DNA from: Candidatus Omnitrophota bacterium
Lineage (GTDB): Bacteria > Ratteibacteria > UBA8468 > B48-G9 > DTJG01
Direction of reading: 5' to 3'
Assembly (NCBI GenBank): GCA_023819255.1
Contig: JAMWBU010000013.1
Span: forward strand, 1-47,554
DNA: 47,554 bases
This document shows positions 16,072 to 24,806 of the stretch, piece by piece. The notes under the pieces were generated by a model. It saw only the letters and a program-made list of their open reading frames with translations, was not told where the DNA came from and searched no databases. Numbering within the stretch: the first letter of the stretch is position 1; each line of letters begins with the position of its first letter. The position numbers and the translations under genes are program-made.

Positions 16072-16788
16072 TTAGCTACCTTTTTCAGTTTCTTTCTTTG
16101 CCTCTTTTTCTTTTCTTCGTTCTTCGGCGATTTCCTGAGTGATAACCTTTGGTTGCTGAACTTCTTCCGCAGCGGCAGCAGTTTCCTCTGGCACGGGCAC
16201 TTCTTCTGCTTTCGGAGCAAGAATCGTTACAACCACATGTTCAGAATCCACCAGCGATCTTACGCCTTCAGGAAATTTTACATCTTTTACATAGACGCTA
16301 TCATTAATTTTCAGACTGGTAATGTTGATTTCTATACTCTCAGGGATTACATCAGGGAGACCTTCTATTTCAATTTCTCTCAATTCATGTTCCAGTATTC
16401 CACCCTCTTTAACTCCCGCGCTTTCACCTGTAAGTTTTACCGGGATGCTCAGTTTTACGGGCTGGTTTTTACCTATATGATAGAAATCCAGGTGCAAAAT
16501 TTCACCTGTGATAGGGTTTGTTTGGACTTCTTTAACAATTGTTTTAAAACTGGATTGCGAATTTGATTCTTCAATCACAAGATCAGCCATAATGTTGTGC
16601 GCAGCTGTGTGCCTCAGATTTTTTTCCGCGGATTTCCTGTCAATGGCAATGAGTCTTGTTTTTTCCCCGGCTCCATAGAGTATGCCAGGAACAAGTTTTG
16701 CCCTTCTCAAAGCACGGCTTACAGATTTGCCTGCGGAATCCCGGGGTTTTGCAATAAATTTTATTTGTTTCTTTTCTTTTTCTGTCAT
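16072..16788 (-). CDS. rplY: 50S ribosomal protein bL25 (CTC form)
   Basis: 238 residues. The N-terminal ~95 residues are the 5S rRNA-binding L25 domain (RALRRAKLVPGILYG, TIVKEVQTNPITGEILHLDF), followed by the CTC beta-domain (VKLSIPVKLTGESAGVKEGGILEHELREIEIEG..., SVYVKDVKFPEGV...) and a charged Glu/Lys-rich tail (residues ~195-238). A GGAGG site lies before the ATG. First gene of a five-gene minus-strand operon (rplY, pth, malic enzyme, two EamA halves), driven by a promoter at 16827-16854. Confidence 0.95.
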   Translation of the reverse strand: MTEKEKKQIKFIAKPRDSAGKSVSRALRRAKLVPGILYGAGEKTRLIAIDRKSAEKNLRHTAAHNIMADLVIEESNSQSSFKTIVKEVQTNPITGEILHLDFYHIGKNQPVKLSIPVKLTGESAGVKEGGILEHELREIEIEGLPDVIPESIEINITSLKINDSVYVKDVKFPEGVRSLVDSEHVVVTILAPKAEEVPVPEETAAAAEEVQQPKVITQEIAEERRKEKEAKKETEKGS

Positions 16789-16826
16789 TTTTTTTCCTCC
16801 GAAGGTAAATTAAAAGCAGTGTATAA

Positions 16827-16854
16827 AGTTTACCATTAAAAGCCATATTGTCAA
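16827..16854 (-). promoter_or_regulatory. Promoter for rplY-pth operon
   Basis: On the minus strand: TTGACA (16854-16849), 16-bp spacer, TAAACT (16832-16827). Its -35 box overlaps the -35 of the oppositely directed promoter for the deacetylase gene by five base pairs, so the two promoters must compete for RNA polymerase. Confidence 0.6.
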
Positions 16855-16876
16855 TAGCGCTGTTATATGGTAAAAA
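16848..16876 (+). promoter_or_regulatory. Promoter for the deacetylase-ASKHA-priA genes
   Basis: TTGTCA (16848-16853), 17-bp spacer, TAAAAA (16871-16876). The -10 ends 8 nt before the ATG at 16885, so the transcript would have almost no leader. The -35 is shared in opposite orientation with the rplY promoter. Confidence 0.45.
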
Positions 16877-16884
16877 ATACAGTT

Positions 16885-17748
16885 ATGGAAATCCTTTTCA
16901 GAAAAGAACTTTTAGAGTACAATGAACCAGGCCATCCAGAATCTCCACAGCGGCTTGAGTCGATTATTTGTTTTCTTGAGAAAAAAGGAAGAAATAATTT
17001 TCTCGAGTTTGAAGAGGTTTCAGAGTCCCTGCTTGAAGAAGTTCACTCGCAGAAGCATATCAGTGCGGTTAAAAAAGGCAATTTTTTTGATCCTGACACT
17101 TCAAGTCTTCCAGAGATTTACAGATATGCGAAGCTTTCTGCTGGTGGCGCTGTCGCCGCGGCCAAATTAACTTTTGATAAAAAGGATGCCTTTGCTCTTA
17201 TTCGTCCGCCAGGTCACCATGCAGGCAGGGATTTTCTCGGCGGATTCTGTTATTTTAACAATATCGCGATTGCCGTGAAATATTGTTTGAAATCAGTAAA
17301 AAAAGTTGCTATTTTAGATCTGGACGGCCATCACGGAAATGGCACAGAATCCATATTCAGAGAATCAAAACAGGTCATATTTATATCCATTCATCAAGGT
17401 CACTGTTATCCCTGGACAGGCCTTATGAGTTTTTCTAATTGCTATAATTTTTCCGTGAAGAGAGGCACAGGTTTTTCAGATTACAAGATTTTTCTTTTTG
17501 AATCAATTGCTCTGATAAATAGATTTGCTCCAGAACTGGTTGCTATATCACTGGGTTTTGATACGCATAAGAACGATCCTTTGCTTGACCTTTGCTTTGT
17601 GGACTCAGATTATTATCATCTGGCTAAAATGATCGCCACAGGCATTTCTGTCCCATGTTTTTTTGTTCTTGAAGGTGGATATGATGTAAAATCCATAGGC
17701 AACTCGTTTTATTGCTTTCTCTCGGGCTGGGAAAAGTGCAGAAGTTAA
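16885..17748 (+). CDS. Histone-deacetylase-superfamily amidohydrolase
   Basis: 287 residues from the ATG at 16885. An ATG at 16867 would add six residues but puts the start inside the predicted -10 box. Typical arginase/deacetylase-fold motifs: YNEPGHPESPQRLESI near the N-terminus, IRPPGHHAG (catalytic His pair), GGFCYFNNIAIAVKY, LDLDGHHGNGTE (zinc ligands Asp and His), SLGFDTHKNDPL (third ligand Asp) and EGGYD. Bacterial members deacetylate polyamines, acetoin-related or other small N-acetyl compounds. No ribosome site is evident. 60 bp separate it from the ASKHA gene, which may be co-transcribed. The substrate cannot be read from the sequence. Confidence 0.9.
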   Translation: MEILFRKELLEYNEPGHPESPQRLESIICFLEKKGRNNFLEFEEVSESLLEEVHSQKHISAVKKGNFFDPDTSSLPEIYRYAKLSAGGAVAAAKLTFDKKDAFALIRPPGHHAGRDFLGGFCYFNNIAIAVKYCLKSVKKVAILDLDGHHGNGTESIFRESKQVIFISIHQGHCYPWTGLMSFSNCYNFSVKRGTGFSDYKIFLFESIALINRFAPELVAISLGFDTHKNDPLLDLCFVDSDYYHLAKMIATGISVPCFFVLEGGYDVKSIGNSFYCFLSGWEKCRS

Positions 17749-17808
17749 TCGTATGTTGACTTTTTCTGGCGCAAAAGATATATTTATCAGGCAAAAAAGG
17801 ATATAGAA

Positions 17809-19584
17809 ATGAAAAATGTGCGTGTTACCTTTGAGCCAGGAATGATTGAAGTAGAGATTCCTGCTGGAAGCAAAATAGTTTCTGCTATCGAGAAGGCAGG
17901 CATTCCTTTTGAACTTCCATGCGGCGGAAAGGGCATCTGCGGAAAGTGCTTGGTAAAGGTTCTTCAAGGCGCTTCAGAACCAACAGAAACAGAGAAAAAG
18001 CTCCTTGGCGGAAAGGTGGAGGATGGATGGCGTCTCGCCTGCCAGTCAAGGATATTTAACAATTCAAGGATTTTTGTTGAAAGTAAATTGTTTTCTTATC
18101 ATAAAATTTTGACGTCAAAAGGTCTTTGCGATAGGTATAAAAAAAATCCGCACATTGTAAAAAAAGACCTGAATATTCCTCCAATTACACTTGAAAACCC
18201 TGTTTCACTTGAACAGCAGATTGCGACCGCGCTTGGAATTAAAACAGGAGTTCTCAATCCTTTCCTGTTAACGGATCCATCTCTTTGTGGACAGACCAGG
18301 TTTACAGCCATTTTTTACAACAAGAAAATGATTTCTCTGGAAAAAAAACATGACAGGCACCATCTGTACGGTATTGGTTTTGATCTTGGCACAACAACAA
18401 TGGTTCTGACTGTGTTTGATCTGGAAGAATGCAGAGAAGTCATAACAGTTGTCAGGCCAAATCCGCAGATAAAATTTGGAGATGATGTAATAAGCAGGAT
18501 TGACTTTAGCATGAAAGAAGGAGGTTTAAAAAAACTTAATTCCATTGTGGTTGAAGAAATAAATAAGATGATAGATGAAGCAGTAAAGAGTTCTGGAATA
18601 AAAAACCAGCACATATATCAATTTGTTCTTTCAGGCAATACTGTTATGGAACACATTTTTCTGAAACTTCCGCTGAATTCGCTGGCAACAATTCCTTTTA
18701 ATCCTGTGGCCAGGGGACCATTTGAAATAGAAGCTTTTAGAACTGGATTGCACATAAATCCTGAAGGCGTTGTTTTCATTTTTCCTGTTCTTGGAGGTTT
18801 TGTCGGCGGAGACACCGCAGGTCTTATTTTAGCCACAGCCATCCACAGGTCTGAAAAAATGCAAATTGGCATTGATATCGGAACAAACGGCGAAATAGTC
18901 ATCGGCAACAAAGATGGAATCATTGCGACATCAACCGCGGCAGGACCAGCGTTTGAAGGAGGAAGGATCACTTTTGGCATGAGGGCTCAAACGGGAGCGC
19001 TTGAAAAATGCTGGGTTTCTGATGGTTCTCTTAAGTGGCAGGTGATTGGTGGAAATAGATTGAAGGGTATTTGTGGATCGGGCCTGGTGGACATTGTCAG
19101 TGTATTGAAAGAACATAAAATTATCAACGATTCAGGCAGGTTTGAAGAATTTTCAGAATCTGAATTAAAGAAACACATGATGGATGGGGTTTTCGTTTTT
19201 GAACCAGGACAGGAAAATTCAATATATCTAACTCAGAAGGATATCAGAGAATTTCAGGCAGCCAGGGCGGCCATCAGAAGCGGAATGGAAATTTTGATGA
19301 GAATAAAAGGTGTAAAGTTAGAGGAGATTGAAAATGTTTATCTTGCCGGAGCGCTGGGAAATTTCGCCAATCTGGAAAACCTCAAGAAGATTAAAATGCT
19401 GCCTGATTTTCCGACAGAGAAAATTATTCCTTCAGGGAACACTTCTCTTGCATCCACACTTCTATTTTTGTGTAATTCTGACTTGAAGAAAGAACTCCTA
19501 GAGATTGCGGAAAAAACAAAAACTATAGAATTATCAAGACACCCTGATTTTCAGAATGTTTTTACTGAATCTCTTTTCTTCTGA
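17809..19584 (+). CDS. ASKHA/2Fe-2S ferredoxin-like protein (DUF4445; corrinoid reductive-activator family)
   Basis: 591 residues. An N-terminal plant-type 2Fe-2S domain has Cys38, Cys44, Cys47 and Cys78 (C-x5-C-x2-C...C). After a linker (85-185), the C-terminal ASKHA ATPase domain shows GFDLGTTTMVLTVFD, GIDIGTNGEIVIG, AAGPAFEGGRITFGM, GICGSGLVDIV and YLAGALGNF. This is the architecture of RACo/RamA-like activators, which use ATP to push electrons to the corrinoid cofactor of methyltransferases. No corrinoid protein or methyltransferase is nearby, so the partner is unknown. An AGGAT site precedes the ATG. The priA gene begins 3 bp after its stop. Confidence 0.88.
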   Translation: MKNVRVTFEPGMIEVEIPAGSKIVSAIEKAGIPFELPCGGKGICGKCLVKVLQGASEPTETEKKLLGGKVEDGWRLACQSRIFNNSRIFVESKLFSYHKILTSKGLCDRYKKNPHIVKKDLNIPPITLENPVSLEQQIATALGIKTGVLNPFLLTDPSLCGQTRFTAIFYNKKMISLEKKHDRHHLYGIGFDLGTTTMVLTVFDLEECREVITVVRPNPQIKFGDDVISRIDFSMKEGGLKKLNSIVVEEINKMIDEAVKSSGIKNQHIYQFVLSGNTVMEHIFLKLPLNSLATIPFNPVARGPFEIEAFRTGLHINPEGVVFIFPVLGGFVGGDTAGLILATAIHRSEKMQIGIDIGTNGEIVIGNKDGIIATSTAAGPAFEGGRITFGMRAQTGALEKCWVSDGSLKWQVIGGNRLKGICGSGLVDIVSVLKEHKIINDSGRFEEFSESELKKHMMDGVFVFEPGQENSIYLTQKDIREFQAARAAIRSGMEILMRIKGVKLEEIENVYLAGALGNFANLENLKKIKMLPDFPTEKIIPSGNTSLASTLLFLCNSDLKKELLEIAEKTKTIELSRHPDFQNVFTESLFF

Positions 19585-19587
19585 ATT

Positions 19588-21414
19588 ATGAAAAAAATTG
19601 AGGGTTTGGTTTCCATCGCAGTAGACATACCTGTCAGAACAGTTTTCACCTATAAAACCGAAACTGGCCTGTTGCCCGGTCAAAGGGTCAGGGTTCCTTT
19701 TGGCAATAGAAAAGTTACTGGCTGGGTTGTCGGCCCTGGTGTTCCTGGAGATTACAGGTATAAAAACATACTGAATGTATATGATGAATCTCCGATTATT
19801 CCTGAATATCTTCTTTTGCTGGCACAAAAGATATCAGAAAACTACTTTTCTTCCACTGGAAGTGTTCTTGCTGCAATGAGCAAAGGGCTTACGGTTAAAA
19901 AGATGCTTTATAGAATTGAACAACCTGAAAAATCAGCCTATTTTTCTTTCAGCGAAAAACCTCTCCCACAGAATGTTCTGGAAATGATGAATGTATATGC
20001 CAAAAATACGAGCATTGTGAAATTTTCAACTCCTGAAAAAAAGAAAAATTTTTTATCACAGGCGCCAGTGGCGTGCAGTGGCTCTTGTTTGATGGTTTTC
20101 AGCAATCAGTTAGATGCTAAGCGCTATTATGAGATTTTGCGACCTTTTTATGGTAACAGGGTCATTTTTCTCACAGGTGAGATGAGAAAAACAGAAAAAA
20201 CAATAAGATGGAAAAGGATCTTAAATGAAAAAAATCTTATAGTTATTGGCACAAGATTCTGTCTTTTTTCACCGGTTTCTGACCTGTCTCTTGTTATTGT
20301 GGACGAACCTTCAGAATATGGACATAAGGAAAACAAGGACCCGAGATACAATTCAAGGGAAGTTGCACTTATGATTTCAGAAATTCTGAAGATTCCTGTA
20401 ATTTTTACTGTTTTTCAACCTGATGTCACAGACGTTTTTATGATAAAGAGTAAAAATGCTGCCCTGGTGGAAATTGGCGAGAAAAATGGCAATGTCAAAG
20501 TCGTTATAAGCCAGATTCAGGACCAATCTCAAAAACAGATTCTCACAGATATTTCAAAGCATCTTCTCGAAAAGACGATCATTGAAAAAAATAAGGTTGT
20601 GATTATTCACAACATCAAGGGTTATGCGCGGCTTGTTATATGCAAAAAGTGCCATAGCGTTTTTGCATGCCAGAAATGTGGTGGTTATGTTGTGCCGGTT
20701 TCCGACAGATATGTTTACTGCAGCATTTGTAAGAAGTTAGCAGATATTCCAAAAAAGTGTCCGGTATGTAAAGGGGGAACTCCGGGCATAAGGCAGCCGG
20801 GCATTCAAAAACTTATCGAGGTTCTAAAAACAATTTATCCGGATTTTAAGGCAGGCACCATAACTGAAACAGAGGGGGGTGATTTCAGCCCTGAAATTTT
20901 AATCGGCACTCAGGGCATAGTTCAACATCTTGAAAAGATTTCGCCAGGGCTTGTGATTTTTGCTAACGCAGACACAATTGCCGCAAGAAGCGTTTTCAGA
21001 AGCGAAGAAAAATTTTTTCTTCTTGTGGGAAAAATCAGGACATTTTTGCAACCACAAAATGGCACCATAGTGATTCAAACAAGAAATCCAGGTCTTGATG
21101 TTTACGGCGATGTGGTCAGAAACGATTACGAGGGTTTCTACAAAAGGGAACTATCAATAAGGGAAAAACTGATGTTCCCTCCTTATGGGGACCTGATTGA
21201 AATTGGTTTTTACGGAAATAACTGGAAACGCAACAAAGACGCTGTGTTTGAAGAATTGAAAAGATGCGGCGAGATTTATGAAATTTCCACAGACAGGAAA
21301 GAGACATTTTTGTGGAAAGTAACCAGCAGGGAAACGGCTTTTGAAATACTTGAAAAAGTTGTTGAAAGACACAGGATTACAAAAATCAGTGTGGATACAA
21401 ATCCATTCTTTTGA
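19588..21414 (+). CDS. priA: PriA-like primosomal protein with degenerate helicase motifs
   Basis: 608 residues, against about 730 for typical PriA. The N-terminal 3' DNA-binding domain is intact (VDIPVRTVFTYKTE...GQRVRVPFGNRKVTGWVVG). The zinc-binding module is complete: four Cys pairs at 352/355, 361/364, 378/381 and 391/394. The ATPase core is recognisable (IGTRFCLFSPVSDLSLVIVDE) but inactive-looking: where Walker A GxTGSGKT should stand there is PVACSGSC, the DEEH box reads DEPS, the SAT motif is replaced, and the GRAGR motif has become VGKIRTF. It probably keeps fork binding and partner recruitment without unwinding DNA. Actinobacterial PriA is a known case of the same loss. No ribosome site; coupled to the ASKHA gene. 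Confidence 0.85.
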   Translation: MKKIEGLVSIAVDIPVRTVFTYKTETGLLPGQRVRVPFGNRKVTGWVVGPGVPGDYRYKNILNVYDESPIIPEYLLLLAQKISENYFSSTGSVLAAMSKGLTVKKMLYRIEQPEKSAYFSFSEKPLPQNVLEMMNVYAKNTSIVKFSTPEKKKNFLSQAPVACSGSCLMVFSNQLDAKRYYEILRPFYGNRVIFLTGEMRKTEKTIRWKRILNEKNLIVIGTRFCLFSPVSDLSLVIVDEPSEYGHKENKDPRYNSREVALMISEILKIPVIFTVFQPDVTDVFMIKSKNAALVEIGEKNGNVKVVISQIQDQSQKQILTDISKHLLEKTIIEKNKVVIIHNIKGYARLVICKKCHSVFACQKCGGYVVPVSDRYVYCSICKKLADIPKKCPVCKGGTPGIRQPGIQKLIEVLKTIYPDFKAGTITETEGGDFSPEILIGTQGIVQHLEKISPGLVIFANADTIAARSVFRSEEKFFLLVGKIRTFLQPQNGTIVIQTRNPGLDVYGDVVRNDYEGFYKRELSIREKLMFPPYGDLIEIGFYGNNWKRNKDAVFEELKRCGEIYEISTDRKETFLWKVTSRETAFEILEKVVERHRITKISVDTNPFF

Positions 21415-21420
21415 TCGTAT

Positions 21421-23622
21421 TTAAAGCTTCCGTACAAATATGGCCGCTATCAATTTAATTGTTCCAAAAAAAACACAGGATAGAACTATTCCTGAGAACG
21501 GAACAAGAACCAGCGTCACAACGATACTGCCTGCTGTTGCTCCAGCAAGGTCTAAAGCATAAAAGGTGCTTATCGATCTGGAAAAAAGATTTTTGTCTGA
21601 AATATAAATCCTGTTGACAAGAGGGAACTCCCATCCAGAAAAGATGCCAATTATGGCCATTATGATAAAGAATGGCATAATGGATACTGCTATTTTTGAA
21701 AGCAGGGCGATAAAAACAACGGCAAAAAATGCAAAGCTCATCTGCGCCAATTGCCATATAAAAAGAATTTCTTTCCAGTTTTTTGTCTTTTTCGACAGGG
21801 TTGCAAAAGCAAGACTTCCAGCAGCCATACCTGACATAAACGTTCCTGTTAGCACACTGAGATAGAAATACAAAGAACCAAAATACATCTGAAACAAAAA
21901 TAGAAAAACGAGTTCCCACGCAATAGAAAGGAAACCTGTTGAGAAAACAGTGAATTCAAGAATCCGTGTATTTTTTTTTATACCGGACAAGAAAACAACA
22001 GAGATTGCAAAAAGAATAATTAAGGTTGTCAGAAAAATTGGCTTTTTTATATTTCTCAATTCACCTGAGGACAGAAAAATCCAGTATCTAATTGCAGGTA
22101 TGATAATAAATGGCCTGTTTACTGAATTTTTAAATTCCTTCCCTGATTCTATCATCTTTAAGAAGTGTCGCTTCTTTTCATTGTCAAGCCTGTCTTTCAG
22201 ATAAAATTCAGTAATAACTGTTGTGGATATACCCTTTTCTTTTTTTCTCAGGGCTAATAATTCGTCAGACATTTCAGGTGGGTTTATTGCTTTTGCGGCG
22301 CAATATCCAGTTAGATAACCCGGGACAATTGAAACAGAAGGAAATACAGAGCCAAGCGTTGAATGCGTAATTTTATGAACATCTACAAGCGGGTCAGACA
22401 TATATTCAGGGGAACCCTCAATTCCGATATACAGTATTCCCTGCTCTGAAAGATGGCTTTTAGCCAGTTCAAAAAACTCTTTTGTGTAAAATCTGGCGGT
22501 TTTCAGCGAAAAAGGAATGCCGGCATCCACAATGATGACATTCCAGCGTTTTCTGGTTTTTCTCAGCAACCGTATGGCGTCGTCTTCAATTATGTTGATT
22601 TTATCATTGTCAAAAAACTGAAGGTGAGAAGGTGAGAATTTTTTAATAACCTGAACAATCTCAGGATTTGTTTCAACGCAATCAATACTCTGGACTTTGT
22701 ATTTCATTATTTCAGGAATAATTCCTTTTATTCCAGCGCCTATTATAAGGATTCTTTCTGTTTTATTAGCATAAAGAAGCGGGAAATGGGTTATACTTTC
22801 TATCCATTCAAGATCAGGATGAGGCGCGGTAAAGAAAAGTTGACCATCCAGCATAAACGAAAGTTGCTGGTTATTTTCAAAAACAGATATATTTCCGTAG
22901 TGCGTATTGGCATAATATACAGGCGGATTTTTAGCTTGCCATTGTTTCATCAGGGAAATTACATTCAATCGCGAGTATAAACCCTGTTGTGGAAAAAAGA
23001 AGAAAAAGGAAGCCAAAAATAATAACGCAACATACGAAAAAATCAGTGATTTTCTTTTTTGAAACGAAAAAACCGGCAGAAAAGATATCATATTGATTAT
23101 TGCAATAAAAGCCGCTGTTTGAAAGGGATCCGTATATTTCTGAATAAGAAAGGCAAAAACAATTCCTCCCGCAAGCGCTCCTGCTGCCTCCCAGCCATAA
23201 AACAGTCCTGCAGAGCTATTTTGACCTGCTGCGGCGCGCATCAGATTAGCTCCAGAGACAAACCTTATGCCCTGACTTAAACTAAAAATCCCTGCGGTTA
23301 TGAATATCAGCAAGATTGCCTGCGAAATACCCATAATTTGACCGGGAAAAAGACCAAAAATACTGTGGTATGACCGTATCAAAGCAAGAGAAAATAAGAG
23401 CCAGAATCCTTCAAATACGATGAGAGTGAAAAAAAACAGTGTCAGGCGTTTTCTTGTGTATCTCGCGATGAAACTGCCCAGCGCTCCTGCTAAGAGCCAG
23501 ATTGCAAAATATGCGCCAGAACAGAGTTCGTTCCCGGCAAGGATAATGAAAAACTCTCTCAGGAGAAGAACCTGAGCGCAAAGGGCTGAAAATCCTTTAA
23601 GGAGAAAGGTAAAAGCGATCAT
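21421..23622 (-). CDS. Spermidine-synthase-like methyltransferase-fold protein in a multi-pass membrane frame
   Basis: 733 residues. About seven helices at the N-terminus (residues 1-205), a cytosolic Rossmann domain (~225-450), then six to seven more helices (~500-733). The middle domain resembles polyamine aminopropyltransferase: YYANTHYGNISVFENNQQLSFMLDGQLFFTAPHPD, then LIIGAGIKGIIPEIMKY (the SAM/dcSAM-binding loop, GAGIKG instead of GGGDG), SIDCVETNPEIV and VIIVDAGIPFSLKTARFYTKEFFELAKSHL. Such membrane-bound SpeE homologues occur in many bacteria and their substrate is unsettled. The gene converges on priA with a 6-bp gap. No strong ribosome site at the ATG at 23622. Confidence 0.8.
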   Translation of the reverse strand: MIAFTFLLKGFSALCAQVLLLREFFIILAGNELCSGAYFAIWLLAGALGSFIARYTRKRLTLFFFTLIVFEGFWLLFSLALIRSYHSIFGLFPGQIMGISQAILLIFITAGIFSLSQGIRFVSGANLMRAAAGQNSSAGLFYGWEAAGALAGGIVFAFLIQKYTDPFQTAAFIAIINMISFLPVFSFQKRKSLIFSYVALLFLASFFFFFPQQGLYSRLNVISLMKQWQAKNPPVYYANTHYGNISVFENNQQLSFMLDGQLFFTAPHPDLEWIESITHFPLLYANKTERILIIGAGIKGIIPEIMKYKVQSIDCVETNPEIVQVIKKFSPSHLQFFDNDKINIIEDDAIRLLRKTRKRWNVIIVDAGIPFSLKTARFYTKEFFELAKSHLSEQGILYIGIEGSPEYMSDPLVDVHKITHSTLGSVFPSVSIVPGYLTGYCAAKAINPPEMSDELLALRKKEKGISTTVITEFYLKDRLDNEKKRHFLKMIESGKEFKNSVNRPFIIIPAIRYWIFLSSGELRNIKKPIFLTTLIILFAISVVFLSGIKKNTRILEFTVFSTGFLSIAWELVFLFLFQMYFGSLYFYLSVLTGTFMSGMAAGSLAFATLSKKTKNWKEILFIWQLAQMSFAFFAVVFIALLSKIAVSIMPFFIIMAIIGIFSGWEFPLVNRIYISDKNLFSRSISTFYALDLAGATAGSIVVTLVLVPFSGIVLSCVFFGTIKLIAAIFVRKL

Positions 23623-23711
23623 TCAGATTTTGGTGCTCAGTTTTGATACCGGATTCAACTTTAACCTTTTTCTCCATCAGGGAAGCCGACGTTAAAAGAA
23701 TACTATGATAC

Positions 23712-24524
23712 CTACTTTTTATTTTCTATGACAGAATAATCAACTTCAACCCTGTATTTATTTCTAAGTTGTTGTTCAAAATCCATTATTCTTTCCTGCT
23801 CAAGCTTCCTTTTTATTTCCTGGGAAACCTCTGCAAATGATTTTTGGCTACAAGGCGTAATATCATCGACCCTTATTATATGATAGCCAAACTGAGTTTT
23901 GACGATGCCGCTCGTTTCACCTTTTTTTAGCGCAAAAGCGACATCTTCAAATTCCTTTACGTAGATGCCTTTCTGTCCCCAGCCAAGGTCTCCTCCTCTT
24001 TGTTTTGTGGCATCTGAATTGTTATTGCTTGCAATTTCTTCAAAGCTGGCGCCTTTTTTTAATTGTTCAAGGATTTCTTTTGCCTTTGCTTCATCCGACA
24101 CAATTATATGTCGCAACTTCCTTTTTTCCGGGGTTTGATATTGCTGTGGATTTTTTTCATACATTGCCTTTAATTCTGTGTCCGTGACAGGGTGTTCCTG
24201 AAGAAGTGTCGAGACATAGTTGGTTATTATGTACATTGTTTTTAATCTTTCAATGTTTTTTTTCTGTTCTTCTGTCAGTTTCGTGTCTGCATCTCTGGCC
24301 GCAGTGAGAAAAACCTTTTCTCTTACAAACTGATCCAGGGTTCTTTTTTTCATATCAGGGTTTAGATTCGCAAAATTTATTCTCATCTGGCTGAGGTTTT
24401 CTTCAAAATCATTAAGCGTAAAATTCTGTTTCCCTATTTTCAAAACAACCTTACTTTTGTCTGTTTGCGCTGATAAGATAACGGCAAAACACAATAGAAC
24501 CAAAATAAACATAAATTTTTTCAT
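23712..24524 (-). CDS. Exported parvulin-type peptidyl-prolyl isomerase (SurA/PrsA-like)
   Basis: 270 residues. Signal peptide at 1-19 (KKFMFILVLLCFAVILSAQ). Residues ~25-130 form the helical chaperone domain typical of SurA/PrsA proteins, and residues ~133-230 are a parvulin domain: KRKLRHIIVSDEAKAKEILEQL, GASFEEIASNNNSDATKQRGGDLGWG, and TSGIVKTQFGYHIIRVDD, with the usual H-x-x-x-S, GGDLG and GYHII motifs. It folds exported proteins in the periplasm or outside the membrane. AGGAGG ribosome site, and a textbook promoter upstream (24558-24586). Single-gene transcription unit. Confidence 0.92.
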   Translation of the reverse strand: MKKFMFILVLLCFAVILSAQTDKSKVVLKIGKQNFTLNDFEENLSQMRINFANLNPDMKKRTLDQFVREKVFLTAARDADTKLTEEQKKNIERLKTMYIITNYVSTLLQEHPVTDTELKAMYEKNPQQYQTPEKRKLRHIIVSDEAKAKEILEQLKKGASFEEIASNNNSDATKQRGGDLGWGQKGIYVKEFEDVAFALKKGETSGIVKTQFGYHIIRVDDITPCSQKSFAEVSQEIKRKLEQERIMDFEQQLRNKYRVEVDYSVIENKK

Positions 24525-24557
24525 TTCATTCCTCCTGAAAGATTAATCTGCCTATCA

Positions 24558-24586
24558 ATTTTATTTTTTTGCTTAATCTATGTCAA
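24558..24586 (-). promoter_or_regulatory. Sigma70-type promoter for the parvulin gene
   Basis: Minus strand TTGACA (24586-24581), 17-bp spacer, TAAAAT (24563-24558), about 35 nt before the ATG at 24524. Confidence 0.72.
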
Positions 24587-24693
24587 GAAAAACTGCGCTT
24601 TCAGGTTAATTTTTTCTGTTAAATTCTCCATTCTTACTGAATTCTTCCATTTTTCGTAAAGAGCGGGGGATTGCTACGACAGGATTGCTGTTT

Positions 24694-24722
24694 TTGACCG
24701 TGTTTCTAAAAAAAAGTATAAT
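24694..24722 (+). promoter_or_regulatory. Promoter of tRNA-Cys
   Basis: TTGACC (24694-24699), 17-bp spacer, TATAAT (24717-24722). The predicted transcription start falls within a few bases of the mature 5' end at 24731. Confidence 0.75.
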
Positions 24723-24730
24723 TTTTTTAT

Positions 24731-24802
24731 GGCCAGGTAGCCAAGCGGTAAGGCAACGGTCTGCAAAACCGTTATTCACCGGTTCAAATCCGGTCCTGGC
24801 CT
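24731..24802 (+). tRNA. tRNA-Cys (GCA)
   Basis: 72-nt cloverleaf. The acceptor stem pairs 24731-24737 (GGCCAGG) with 24795-24801 (CCTGGCC). D arm GCC...GGC; anticodon stem ACGGT/ACCGT closing a CTGCAAA loop with anticodon GCA at 24763-24765; T stem ACCGG/CCGGT with loop TTCAAAT. The discriminator is U. CCA is not encoded. A strong promoter ends 8 nt upstream, so it is a stand-alone tRNA unit. It converges on the HAD phosphatase gene with only 4 bp between. Confidence 0.96.
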
Positions 24803-24806
24803 CTTT

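Noticed and set aside
15943-16566. Long plus-strand open frame opposite pth and rplY
   Set aside because: It is antisense to two certain genes, Phe/Cys-rich and without any recognisable domain.
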